A DNA stretch of 47,131 nt from Acidimicrobiia bacterium (GTDB taxonomy: Bacteria; Actinomycetota; Acidimicrobiia; Acidimicrobiales; Ilumatobacteraceae): assembly GCA_009923785.1 (NCBI GenBank), contig RFSV01000006.1:1-47131 (forward strand), given 5' to 3'. The first letter of the stretch is position 1, and each line of letters opens with the position of its first letter. This document shows positions 32,897-40,797 of the stretch, piece by piece. The position numbers were made by a program, and so were the translations under genes. A model generated the notes under the pieces. It did not search any database and was not told the origin of the DNA. It saw only the letters and a program-made list of their open reading frames with translations.

Positions 32897-32903
32897 CGAC
32901 CGG

Positions 32904-33935
32904 ATGACTTCCGGAGACATTCGCGTCGGACTTCTCGCCTACGGAGCGATCGGACACGAACACAATTTGGCTGTCCAGAACACAAACGGCCTCGAACTGG
33001 CCGCTGTGTGCGACATGAATCCCGAACGAGTGGCGGCAGCTCTCGAACTGGCGCCCGATGCAGCCACCTTCAGCGATGCGACCGAGATGCTGGATTCCGG
33101 TCTGCTCGACCTCGTGGTGATCTCGACCCCACCGAACACCCACTATCAGTGGGCCAAGGAGTCGCTGTCACGCGGCATCCACGTGGTGCTCGAGAAGCCG
33201 ATGGCTCTGACCGTCGACCAATGCGATGAATTGATCGACCTGGCCTCGAACAAAGGTCGCCTGTTGGTCGTGTACCAGAACCGTCGATTCGACGACGACT
33301 TCGTCACGATGCGCCAGATCATCCGAAGCGGCGAGATCGGCGAGGTCTTCCACTACGACAGCTTCGTCGGCGGCTACTCACGCCCGTGCGACTACTGGCA
33401 CTCGAACGCCGAAGTCTCCGGAGGCGCGATCTTCGACTGGGGAAGCCATTTCCTCGACCAGATTCTCGACATCATCCCCGATGAGATCACCCATGTGAGC
33501 GGGATGAACCACAAGCGCGTCTGGACCCACGCCACGAACGCCGACCACTCCCACGTCACGGTCACCTTTGCGACCGGCAAGCAGGCGACTTTCGTCCATT
33601 CCGATCTCGCCGCCCTGCGAAAGCCGAAGTTCTACGTTCTCGGAACCAAGGGAGCGATCATCGGCGACTGGGACCCGGCGGCCGAACCAGCAGTCGCCGA
33701 CCTGCCGGCGATCCTGACCGTTCAATTGGCTGACGGGTCGTCACGGATCGTGCCATTGCAGTCGCCTCCTCCCTACAGCTTTCATCGATCCGTCGTCGCC
33801 TTCATCAATGACGGAACACCCATGGAGGTCGAGGCGGCGCAATCTCGTGACGTCGTGGCGATCATGCAAGCAGCCGAACAGTCGGCTGAACAGAATGCCC
33901 AGCCCGTCGTCCCGGCGATTCCACGGCGCGCCTGA
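32904..33935 (+). CDS. Gfo/Idh/MocA family NAD(P)-dependent oxidoreductase
   Basis: A 343-residue dehydrogenase. The Rossmann nucleotide site VGLLAYGAIG (about 8-17) is followed by the family signature VLEKPMALT (about 95-103) with the conserved Lys. The C-terminal sugar-binding domain holds GGAIFDWGSHFLDQILDI (about 173-190), whose DxGxH carries likely catalytic Asp and His. The family oxidises or reduces sugars, inositols or related polyols. The stop is directly followed by the ATG of a second family member. Confidence 0.87.
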   Translation: MTSGDIRVGLLAYGAIGHEHNLAVQNTNGLELAAVCDMNPERVAAALELAPDAATFSDATEMLDSGLLDLVVISTPPNTHYQWAKESLSRGIHVVLEKPMALTVDQCDELIDLASNKGRLLVVYQNRRFDDDFVTMRQIIRSGEIGEVFHYDSFVGGYSRPCDYWHSNAEVSGGAIFDWGSHFLDQILDIIPDEITHVSGMNHKRVWTHATNADHSHVTVTFATGKQATFVHSDLAALRKPKFYVLGTKGAIIGDWDPAAEPAVADLPAILTVQLADGSSRIVPLQSPPPYSFHRSVVAFINDGTPMEVEAAQSRDVVAIMQAAEQSAEQNAQPVVPAIPRRA

Positions 33936-34880
33936 ATGTCGGTGAACTGGGGCTTTCTCGGCGCCGGTTTCGTCGCCAGTCGCGGTCTCGCTCCGGCCGT
34001 TCATCTCTCTCGCGGCGCGACCCTCTACGCCGTGGCGAGTCGCGACCAAGCACGGTCGGCCACCCTCGAACCGCAACGTGTTCACGCCTCGTACGACGAT
34101 CTCCTAGCCGACGAACGAGTCGACGCCGTCTACATCAGTTTGTCGAACGTGCAGCACTTCGAATGGGTCACGAAAGCACTCGACGCCGGCAAGCACGTTC
34201 TCTGTGAGAAGCCGCTGGGTCTGAACACTTCGGAAACCCAGGCAATGTTCGACTGCGCCTCCCGCAACGGCCGTCTTCTCGTCGAAGCGGTGTGGAACAG
34301 GTGGCATCCGCGTTATCAACGCCTCATCGACGTGGTCGCCACCGGTGGCATCGGGGATCTCGAGCACATCGAAACAGCGTTCACCTTCACCTCGGAGATG
34401 AGCGACAATTACCGCCTGAATCCATCGATGGGTGGAGGAGCCCTCCTCGATGTCGGCTGCTATCAAGCCCATCTCTGGGTCGCACTCACCGGAGGTGCGA
34501 AAGCACTCGAGATCTGTGAACTCTCCCGACTCATCGGACCGACGGGCGTCGACCTGACGACCGACGTCTCGGTTCGCATCGATGATGTGGCCACCGCCCG
34601 TTCGGTCAGTTCGTTCGACATGCCGAGTCAACAGCAAATCGTGGTTCGAGGATCTGGTGGTCAAGTCAGCACCGAGGCCGGCGAGTCCTTCACGACCTGG
34701 AACGAAGAGTCTTCTCTACGGGTCAACGGCCTACTGGAAGAATTCGCTACCACGAATGCATTCGTCGAGATGGTCGAGAACGTCAGTCGAGTCATCGAGG
34801 GCGACGAGGGCTGGCTGGTCTCGCCCGAGGATTCGATCCGCGTCGCCCAGATTCTGGACGCAATCGCCAATCACGCCTGA
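33936..34880 (+). CDS. Gfo/Idh/MocA family NAD(P)-dependent oxidoreductase (second copy)
   Basis: A 314-residue dehydrogenase. The nucleotide loop FLGAGFVASRG is near 7-17, the CEKPLGLNTSE signature is at about 90-100, and GGGALLDVGCYQAHLW (about 167-182) has the family Asp-x-Gly-x-Tyr pattern. It is clearly diverged from its upstream neighbour, so the two are not a recent duplication. Zero spacing suggests translational coupling. The pair could perform consecutive oxidation-reduction steps on one sugar, but no sugar kinase or transporter is adjacent. Confidence 0.87.
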   Translation: MSVNWGFLGAGFVASRGLAPAVHLSRGATLYAVASRDQARSATLEPQRVHASYDDLLADERVDAVYISLSNVQHFEWVTKALDAGKHVLCEKPLGLNTSETQAMFDCASRNGRLLVEAVWNRWHPRYQRLIDVVATGGIGDLEHIETAFTFTSEMSDNYRLNPSMGGGALLDVGCYQAHLWVALTGGAKALEICELSRLIGPTGVDLTTDVSVRIDDVATARSVSSFDMPSQQQIVVRGSGGQVSTEAGESFTTWNEESSLRVNGLLEEFATTNAFVEMVENVSRVIEGDEGWLVSPEDSIRVAQILDAIANHA

Positions 34881-34897
34881 GTGACGAATGCAGTGAC

Positions 34898-35818
34898 TCA
34901 GGCGGTCGCGATGCCTGAAGCGCGACGGTCGAGCAGGCGCTCGGCCACCCGCGCGCTCTTCTCCATCCGTCGCATCAGCGCCTCACGGGCTCGATTGCCC
35001 AACTCGCCAAGACCCGACATGGTCTCGACCGCCCATTGGCGAATCACCACTGGAACGAGGATTTGCTGATAGTGCACGGCCAGGTCGTAGATGCCGGCTG
35101 AAGCGATTCGACGCGCATGCGCAGCGAAGCCGGGGATGCCGACGCCGGGCATTTCGAAACCGGCCACTTGGCGTTGAACGGCTGCCATCATCTCGTCGGG
35201 CTCGATGGCAAAAGCCGCCGTTGCCAGATCACGGTAGAAGAGGTGGTGCAGATTCTCGTCGGCTGCGACCCGCGACATGACTCGTTCACCAGCTGAATCA
35301 CCGATCATCACACCAGTCGATCGATGCGCGATGCGCGTCGCCAACTCCTGTAACGACAAGTACACGAGAGCATCGTGGACGGTTGACGGCGCGGGAACCT
35401 TGCCACCTGACACCTGTGCCATGCGATCTCGTTCGAGCGACACCGGGTCGACGGCTCGGGTGGTCATGAGATACCCGTAGATCGCCATCGAATGACGACC
35501 CTCTTCGGCGGTCCAGCGACGCACCCATTCGCCCCACGCACCATCGGCACCCAGAACCGTCTCGACTGTACGGAAGTAATACGGGAGGTTGTCCTCTGTC
35601 AGCAGATTGACGATGAGCGACGACCGCACCGCGTCATCGAGAACTGCACCATCGAGGTCGGCGTCCGACGGCGACCACTCGTGGGCCTGATGTGCCCGGC
35701 CTCGCTCGTACGGAACTACTTCGTGAGGAAACCACTCCTTCGTCTTCTGAAGGTGGCGTTCGAGAAGACTCTCGACCTCACCCTCGAGTTCGAACAAGAG
35801 CGAAGATTCGGAGGCCAT
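34898..35818 (-). CDS. Acyl-ACP desaturase family protein (diiron)
   Basis: A 306-residue ferritin-like diiron protein of the acyl-[acyl-carrier-protein] desaturase (DesA) family, which inserts a double bond into acyl chains using oxygen and ferredoxin. The iron ligands are in EDNLPYYFR (first Glu), AEEGRHS (ExxH), LQELATRIAH (Glu and His) and ADENLHHLFY (ExxH), the usual two-by-two pattern. It starts at the ATG at 35818, exactly six bases after TAGGGT. It converges on the oxidoreductase pair. The acyl-chain length and double-bond position are not readable. Confidence 0.88.
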   Translation of the reverse strand: MASESSLLFELEGEVESLLERHLQKTKEWFPHEVVPYERGRAHQAHEWSPSDADLDGAVLDDAVRSSLIVNLLTEDNLPYYFRTVETVLGADGAWGEWVRRWTAEEGRHSMAIYGYLMTTRAVDPVSLERDRMAQVSGGKVPAPSTVHDALVYLSLQELATRIAHRSTGVMIGDSAGERVMSRVAADENLHHLFYRDLATAAFAIEPDEMMAAVQRQVAGFEMPGVGIPGFAAHARRIASAGIYDLAVHYQQILVPVVIRQWAVETMSGLGELGNRAREALMRRMEKSARVAERLLDRRASGIATA

Positions 35819-35824
35819 GAGCCG

Positions 35825-35830
35825 ACCCTA
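35825..35830 (-). promoter_or_regulatory. Putative leaderless -10 element (TAGGGT) of the desaturase gene
   Basis: TAGGGT on the minus strand, six bases, then the ATG at 35818. Confidence 0.5.
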
Positions 35831-35870
35831 GACCCTTTTGCGCCAAACCAGGCAACAACCGTCGTTCCCA

Positions 35871-35876
35871 TACACT
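35871..35876 (+). promoter_or_regulatory. Putative leaderless -10 element (TACACT) of the LURP-like gene
   Basis: TACACT followed by six bases and the ATG at 35883. Confidence 0.5.
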
Positions 35877-35882
35877 TCGACA

Positions 35883-36440
35883 ATGGCCTACACACTCGAA
35901 TTGGCACAAAAGCTGACGGTCATGAAGAACATCTGGCACCTGTCTCGTATCGACGGAGAGCCCACTCCCCTCGGCACGATCGAGCAAGCACGGATGAAGC
36001 TGAAGGAAGAGGTGAAGTGCACCGACCCAGCCGGAAGTATCTGGTTCGGCATCAAGGCACGCAATGTGGTCGAACTGGCCGCCACCTACGACATCGCCGA
36101 CGGAACCGGGGCCTCACTCGGCACCATGACCAAGGATTTTCGCGCGTCACTCGGTCGATCCACCTATCGAGTGGAGACGCCATCAGGCCAGTGGACCATC
36201 ACCGAAACGAGCAAAGGTAAAGCCATCGCCCGTCGCGTGGTTGGCGTGGTCACCGACCTGCCATGGCTGTTCCGCGTGCAGTTCCAGATTCTCGATGCAT
36301 CCGGGAACCAGGTCGGCCACGTAAATCGAGCCAACATGAAGATCAAGGACACATATGAAATTCGCGTGGAAGACGAAGCCCTCGACATGCGAGTGGCAGC
36401 GGCGATCGGCGTCGCCGTCGACGCCTTCATGAATCGATGA
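35883..36440 (+). CDS. LURP-one/Tubby-C-like (scramblase-like) domain protein
   Basis: A 185-residue protein with the beta-barrel plus central-helix pattern of LURP-one-related/Tubby C-terminal domains: repeated strands of AATYDIADGTGASLGTMTKDF and WTITETSKGKAIARR type, a VQFQILDASGNQVGHVNR strand pair, and a hydrophobic C-terminal helix (AAAIGVAVDAFMNR). The family is of unclear function in bacteria and may contact membranes. The ATG at 35883 is chosen from the -10 spacing. The VOC-type gene follows after four bases, so they probably share one mRNA. Confidence 0.65.
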   Translation: MAYTLELAQKLTVMKNIWHLSRIDGEPTPLGTIEQARMKLKEEVKCTDPAGSIWFGIKARNVVELAATYDIADGTGASLGTMTKDFRASLGRSTYRVETPSGQWTITETSKGKAIARRVVGVVTDLPWLFRVQFQILDASGNQVGHVNRANMKIKDTYEIRVEDEALDMRVAAAIGVAVDAFMNR

Positions 36441-36444
36441 TCTG

Positions 36445-37002
36445 ATGGCTGCCCTCGGAACTCCATACCGAATCTTTCAGGAGGCTTACCTGGTCGACGA
36501 TCTCGAACGATCGGCCCATGACTGGAATCGGGTCTACGGGGCCGGACCTTTCGTCGTCGCTCGGCATCATCGATGCGACGAGTTCACCTACCGCGACACA
36601 TCGGCACAGGCAGATGTGTCGTACGCCTTCGGTTACCTCGGCGACACGATGATCCAGCTCATCGTTCAGCACGATGACACCCCGTCGATTTATCGAGACA
36701 TGTACGCGTCAGGCGAATACGGATACCACCACTGTGCGTATCTCGTGAGTGACTTCGCGGCCGAGCGTCAGCGCCTCGTCGATCTCGGATTCACACCCGC
36801 GTGCGAGCTCTTCGCCGATGGAGTTCACGCCTCGTACTTCGATACCCGTTCCGTGAACGGGGGATTCACCGAAATCCACGGGGATCCTCCTCATATCTTG
36901 CAAGCGTTCGCCCAATGGCGACGAGCTCACGAGATTCACCGCCCCGGTGATCCGGTCATCTGGGATCCGAGGAAACAACGAGGCACACGCTCGACATCGT
37001 GA
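36445..37002 (+). CDS. VOC (glyoxalase/bleomycin-resistance) superfamily protein
   Basis: A 185-residue protein of the vicinal-oxygen-chelate fold. The N-terminal module has the strand-helix QEAYLVDDLERSAHDWNRVYGAGPF (about 12-36), and the second has YGYHHCAYLVSDFAAERQRLVDLGF (about 92-116) plus HASYFDTRSVNGGFTEIHGD. His95/96 and the Glu near 143 resemble metal ligands. VOC enzymes isomerise, cleave or bind small molecules; this one is unassigned. Its 3' end overlaps the convergent membrane-protein gene by 47 bases. Confidence 0.78.
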   Translation: MAALGTPYRIFQEAYLVDDLERSAHDWNRVYGAGPFVVARHHRCDEFTYRDTSAQADVSYAFGYLGDTMIQLIVQHDDTPSIYRDMYASGEYGYHHCAYLVSDFAAERQRLVDLGFTPACELFADGVHASYFDTRSVNGGFTEIHGDPPHILQAFAQWRRAHEIHRPGDPVIWDPRKQRGTRSTS

Positions 37003-37414
37003 CTCGTTTGTGGAAGGCGTACGCCAAGGCCACGATGCCAAGCGCCGCCAGGTAGGGCTGGACAGGTTCGAAATAGTTCACCGCTCCGGTGGTGCCAAGG
37101 GCCAGCAGCACCAACTTGTTGCAGACCGGACAACCGATGGCGAAGTAGGCCAACAATCCGCCGAACGATCCTGATGTGGCGGCCCGATCGAAGGGTCGGG
37201 CATTCACATACGTGCCGAGCAGAAGGCCGGCCAACACTGAGGTGACGAGAAGAACCGGCATCGCCCACGGTGTCTCGTCGATGGCACGACCGAACACCGG
37301 ATTGTCGATCACATCGGTAGGAAGGCCGAGGGCCAAGAAAGTCGTGAGTCCGCCGAGGAACGCGACGAGCCATTGTGTCGGCGTCCAAGAGCGCAACACG
37401 GTCGCGTACTTCAC
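36956..37414 (-). CDS. Small multi-pass membrane protein with CPVC motif
   Basis: A 152-residue protein with four hydrophobic segments (about 15-32, 52-67, 83-101, 118-135). Between or within them is AIGCPVCNKLVLLALG, where a Cys-x-x-Cys at about 94-97 sits at the membrane face. Such a placement is reminiscent of thiol-exchange or metal-transport membrane proteins (MerT/DsbD-like), but no specific family is recognised. The GTG start has TACCGT seven bases upstream. It converges with a 47-base overlap into the VOC gene. Confidence 0.65.
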   Translation of the reverse strand: MKYATVLRSWTPTQWLVAFLGGLTTFLALGLPTDVIDNPVFGRAIDETPWAMPVLLVTSVLAGLLLGTYVNARPFDRAATSGSFGGLLAYFAIGCPVCNKLVLLALGTTGAVNYFEPVQPYLAALGIVALAYAFHKRVTMSSVCLVVSSDPR

Positions 37415-37450
37415 GCAGTCAACGGTAGTGGGAACATTCCCTGACGGCCA

Positions 37451-38713
37451 CTAGACGGGCACCATCGGATGCCCGTCAGGTCGAATGACATAGGTGGTAC
37501 GGGTGCATTCGTCGTAGCGAGTGAGAAATCCCCGGACCTTCGTGCGATTGTGACGCCGGCATAGCGGATCACCATTGGCGACGTCGGTAGCACCGCCCTC
37601 GACCCACGGAACACGATGGTCGAGTTCGCACGACAGCAGATTGCAGCCCGGCCAGATGCAGCGGCGTCGACGAACAAGAACCGCGGCCCGACCAGGACCG
37701 GTGAACACTCGGGCCCGACGACTCATGTCGATCGGAACACCGGCCGCGTTCATCACGACACGCCGCACTCGGCCCACGAGCGATGCACCGACCACGTCGA
37801 CTGGATCGAGGTGCACACCACCAGTGGTTTCGCAGCGCTTGTCGAGCAGGTTGTCACCTGGCTGCACGAGGGACGGCAGCCTCTCCCCCTTCTCGAGGGC
37901 GGCCAAGGTGCGCTCGTAGGTGGCTTGATCGATCATGATGCTCACCAAGGGTTCGGGAGCAGCCGGGAACTGGCGAGCGGCTGCTGCGAAGATGGCGTAC
38001 GCCGCATCGGCCCGGCGCTGTTTGGTGGTGCGAGGCAACATGGTGGGTAGATCACCCAGGGCATCTCGCAGAGAGACATCTTTTTGGAGCTCGGCCTGAA
38101 CAAAACGTTCGAATACCTCGGCGATCAGAGCGCCTTGCGCATTACCGAATCGGCCGTCGACATAGGTGGCCGTGCCAGCCGTGGAGACGCGGAAGTCGCG
38201 GCCTTCGTGCACCTCGGCATGGTCACGATGGGCGCCGTCGGCATCGGCGAGTTGCTCCCAGCGGGTGGCGACGGTGTTGAAGTCGTCGTACGGAAGTGAC
38301 TCGGCGTACCCCACGAGCATGTCGATGAAGTCGCGAAGTCGATCGGTGACGCGACGGTTGGCGTGCAGACCAGCCAAACGAGTGATCTGAGCGACGCCGA
38401 GTGTTCCGTTGGCTTCTCGTTCGACAATCGCTGGATATCGCTGCGCCAAGTCGGCCACCTTGCCGATTCTCTTGGACTCGGCCACCGTCACGTTGATGAT
38501 GCCTCGCACCCAGGTTGATGCCGTGAGGTGCCCATCGTCGCTGAACCAGATGTTGCGGTCGACCGTGGCCACGATCTTGGCGATCGAGGCGTCGATCTTG
38601 CGCTTCAGAGTTTCGAGTTCGAGGAGAAGTTCGGCTGCCTCACGAGGGCACGACAAGGATTCGACGCGATCGTCGATGGTGTGAGGAGAGATGAGTCCGC
38701 TGTTCGAGACCAC
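37451..38713 (-). CDS. DUF222/13E12-type HNH endonuclease-domain protein
   Basis: A 420-residue protein. The N-terminal DUF222 region (about 20-240) is helical, and the C-terminal HNH domain (about 350-391) has CIWPGCNLLSCELDHRVPWVEGG...CRRHNRTK with the zinc-binding Cys pairs and catalytic His. These proteins are repeated many times in actinobacterial genomes (13E12 family in mycobacteria) and may derive from group I intron or mobile HNH genes. Only one copy lies in this window. TACGTT precedes the GTG by six bases. Confidence 0.87.
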   Translation of the reverse strand: MVSNSGLISPHTIDDRVESLSCPREAAELLLELETLKRKIDASIAKIVATVDRNIWFSDDGHLTASTWVRGIINVTVAESKRIGKVADLAQRYPAIVEREANGTLGVAQITRLAGLHANRRVTDRLRDFIDMLVGYAESLPYDDFNTVATRWEQLADADGAHRDHAEVHEGRDFRVSTAGTATYVDGRFGNAQGALIAEVFERFVQAELQKDVSLRDALGDLPTMLPRTTKQRRADAAYAIFAAAARQFPAAPEPLVSIMIDQATYERTLAALEKGERLPSLVQPGDNLLDKRCETTGGVHLDPVDVVGASLVGRVRRVVMNAAGVPIDMSRRARVFTGPGRAAVLVRRRRCIWPGCNLLSCELDHRVPWVEGGATDVANGDPLCRRHNRTKVRGFLTRYDECTRTTYVIRPDGHPMVPV

Positions 38714-38719
38714 GATTCG

Positions 38720-38725
38720 AACGTA
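38720..38725 (-). promoter_or_regulatory. Putative leaderless -10 element (TACGTT) of the HNH gene
   Basis: TACGTT on the minus strand, six bases, then the GTG at 38713. It indicates that the HNH gene has its own promoter rather than belonging to the upstream Tad locus. Confidence 0.5.
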
Positions 38726-38752
38726 GCGAAGGGGTGTGACACGGAACCGAGG

Positions 38753-39586
38753 TCACGGATTGTTGCCGCGACCATTTCCCCGACCGTTGGCTCCGGAGTT
38801 CCCGTTACCCGAATTTCCGTTACCGGCATTCCCAGCACCCGAGTTGCCCGAAGCACCGACCTGACCCGGCGCTGACACCGACGGCGTATTCCCCGAATTG
38901 CCGTTACCCGAATTTCCGTTACCGGCATTCCCAGTACCCGAGTTGCCCGGAGCACCGACCTGACCCGGCGCAGTAACAGCAGGCGTATTGCCCGAATTGC
39001 CCGGAGCACCGACCTGACCCGGCGCAGTAACAGCAGGCGTATTGCCCGAGTTACCCGGGCGCGTCGAAGGCGTCGGGGTGTCTTCTCCATCTGCTTCTAG
39101 GGAATCGGTGCCGTCGTCGGGGAGGGTCGTCTCGACCGGAACTTCCTCGTCGATCGGCACAGTGGTCTCGATCGGCACTGTGGTCTTCACAGCGACGTCC
39201 TCGTCGTCGATCGCGGGGGACTCGACATCAGGCTCGACGGGAACTTGCTCGACGTCGTCGTCAGATGCCGGAACATCGATTCCCACCACATCGAACACAT
39301 TCGACACCACATCTTGGATGGGTGCAGGGAGATTCCCCGTGGCGGCCAATCCGACACTCGCCGCTGCTCCAGTCACACCGATCCAGCCGATCACACCGAC
39401 CGATCCGATGACTGCCACGAACTTCCGTCGCAGACGTCCCTTCTTCACTCCTACTTCGAAGGACGCAGCAATAGCCAACGACTGCAAGCGAGCAGCCAGA
39501 TCGTCGGCAAACGCATCGTCCAGCGGCGTTTCGACTCGCAGGGCCTCGAGGCGAGCAGTCAGTGAACGACGCGAAATGCGACTCAT
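38753..39586 (-). CDS. Repeat-rich single-pass membrane protein, probable anti-sigma partner
   Basis: A 277-residue protein. A short cytoplasmic helix (about 1-50, with DDAFADDLAARLQSLA) precedes a transmembrane segment at about 56-84. Outside come an acidic Val/Thr/Asp-rich region (about 100-165) and a Gly-Asn-Ser-Pro tail of tandem repeats (about 175-277). No zinc motif is present. The ATG overlaps the sigma factor stop by four bases, the usual arrangement of a sigma factor and its membrane anti-sigma partner. I infer anti-sigma function from the gene order and plan, not from a recognised domain. The tail may contact the wall or pilus. Confidence 0.7.
   Translation of the reverse strand: MSRISRRSLTARLEALRVETPLDDAFADDLAARLQSLAIAASFEVGVKKGRLRRKFVAVIGSVGVIGWIGVTGAAASVGLAATGNLPAPIQDVVSNVFDVVGIDVPASDDDVEQVPVEPDVESPAIDDEDVAVKTTVPIETTVPIDEEVPVETTLPDDGTDSLEADGEDTPTPSTRPGNSGNTPAVTAPGQVGAPGNSGNTPAVTAPGQVGAPGNSGTGNAGNGNSGNGNSGNTPSVSAPGQVGASGNSGAGNAGNGNSGNGNSGANGRGNGRGNNP
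38807..39050. repeat. Tandem coding repeats (54-bp and 99-bp periods) in the anti-sigma-like gene
   Basis: Two adjacent 54-bp units (38943-38996 and 38997-39050) differ at one base and encode an 18-residue unit. A 99-bp period links copies starting at 38807 and 38906, with about 66 bases nearly identical. All periods are multiples of three, so copy-number change would keep the frame. Confidence 0.85.
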
Positions 39587-40128
39587 GACTCCACCTCCTC
39601 GTGAGAACTCGACGACTCGAGAACTGCGCGCAACTTCGCCATACCTCGACTCAATGCGACACGAGTGGCTACTTCTGACTTACCAATGGCCCGAGCGGTT
39701 TCCTTGGTCGACAGGCCCTCCACGTAACGAAGGTGAAGCATGTGCTTCAACTCGTCGGGCATCTGGTCGAGCGCGGCGACCAGATCGGGATCGGATGACT
39801 CGATTCCCATGTCGGTCGTCTCGAGGGACGGCTGACTCGCCCAGTCGACGTCGACCTGCTGACGACGACTGCGCTTGCGAACGTCATCGACGATTCGAGC
39901 GTGGGCGATGGAAAACACGAAACTCCTCAGTTCAGCGTGACCGCCTTCGAAAGTGGCGATCCGTCTGGCTATCGCCTCGAGGGTCGAACCTGTTACTTCT
40001 TCGGGGTCGGGATGTCCGAATTTTCTTGCGTAGCCCGTCACAGCTGAACCGAACTCGTTGACGAACCAGCGCCAGGCCCGGGGATCACCGCGCTTCAGGT
40101 CAGCGATCGACGGTCGGCGTATCGCCAT
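39583..40128 (-). CDS. ECF-type RNA polymerase sigma factor
   Basis: A 181-residue sigma factor. Region 2 includes AWRWFVNEFGSAVTGYARKFG and the DPEEVTGSTLEAIARRI and FVFSIAHARIVDDVRKR segments. Region 4 has LDQMPDELKHMLHLRYVEGLSTKETARAIGKSEVATRVALSRGMAKLR, a clear helix-turn-helix. Region 3 is missing, as in ECF types. The ATG shares one base with the stop of the prepilin peptidase (TGATG), and the 3' end overlaps the membrane partner gene. It probably controls surface- or pilus-related genes, and perhaps this operon, when released. Confidence 0.9.
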   Translation of the reverse strand: MAIRRPSIADLKRGDPRAWRWFVNEFGSAVTGYARKFGHPDPEEVTGSTLEAIARRIATFEGGHAELRSFVFSIAHARIVDDVRKRSRRQQVDVDWASQPSLETTDMGIESSDPDLVAALDQMPDELKHMLHLRYVEGLSTKETARAIGKSEVATRVALSRGMAKLRAVLESSSSHEEVES

Positions 40129-40751
40129 CAGAGTGCCGTTCCGACGAGGGCAAGAGCAGTTCCCAGAAAGAGAAAAGGGCCGTAGGCGACCAAGCGTTGT
40201 CGAGGAGCACCTCGCCACAAGCTGATCGCCGCCACCGAACCTCCCGCCACAGCGGCCACAACCCAGGCCGCGAGACTCGCCCAAGGATCGAACCAGCCGA
40301 GAATTGCGCCGAGGAGCGGTGACACCAGAACATCGCCCATTCCGAGCGACCCACGTGACACCAAGCGCAGAACCAACGTTACGGCAGTCATCACAACCGC
40401 GCCGAACAATGGACCCCAACGCCCCAACTCGGCCGGACCTTCGAAGATCGACAGCACCACGACGACGATGGCGAAAGTCGGGAGACTTACTTCACGCGGT
40501 AACAGCTGAACATCGATGTCGATCGCTACCAATACGGCGATCGCTCCGACGACGAGTCCCCACACCGCCCACACCGGCGAGAGCCACGACTCGTCCGTCG
40601 TTCGTTCCGTGGCCACGACGAGCGAACTTCCGATGACGAGGGCGCCCATCACCCACCAGGTGACGAGGCGAGGCGACGGACCCGTGATTCGCGACGACAA
40701 CCTGCTCCACGACCACCACGTCGTGGCGACGAACAAAGGTACCGCCCACAT
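40128..40751 (-). CDS. A24-type prepilin peptidase (TadV/CpaA-like)
   Basis: A 207-residue membrane aspartyl protease that removes the leader of Flp prepilins. There are about six hydrophobic helices. The catalytic Asp residues are Asp78 (or Asp80) in AIDIDVQLLP and Asp140 in GSLGMGD, the family GxGD motif. It lies 46 bases downstream of tadC, with GATACT upstream as a possible separate promoter. Its stop overlaps the sigma factor start. Confidence 0.88.
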   Translation of the reverse strand: MWAVPLFVATTWWSWSRLSSRITGPSPRLVTWWVMGALVIGSSLVVATERTTDESWLSPVWAVWGLVVGAIAVLVAIDIDVQLLPREVSLPTFAIVVVVLSIFEGPAELGRWGPLFGAVVMTAVTLVLRLVSRGSLGMGDVLVSPLLGAILGWFDPWASLAAWVVAAVAGGSVAAISLWRGAPRQRLVAYGPFLFLGTALALVGTAL

Positions 40752-40797
40752 GCACCCCCAGTATCGCAGTGGGATTCACATCATCCACGGCAGACGA

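Noticed and set aside
37451-38713. HNH gene as part of a restriction or defence system
   Set aside because: No methyltransferase or other defence gene is adjacent, it has its own promoter, and DUF222/13E12 HNH proteins are common scattered actinobacterial genes.
38760-39060. Possible CRISPR array
   Set aside because: The repeats are adjacent, without unique spacers, have periods divisible by three, and encode a repetitive protein tail.
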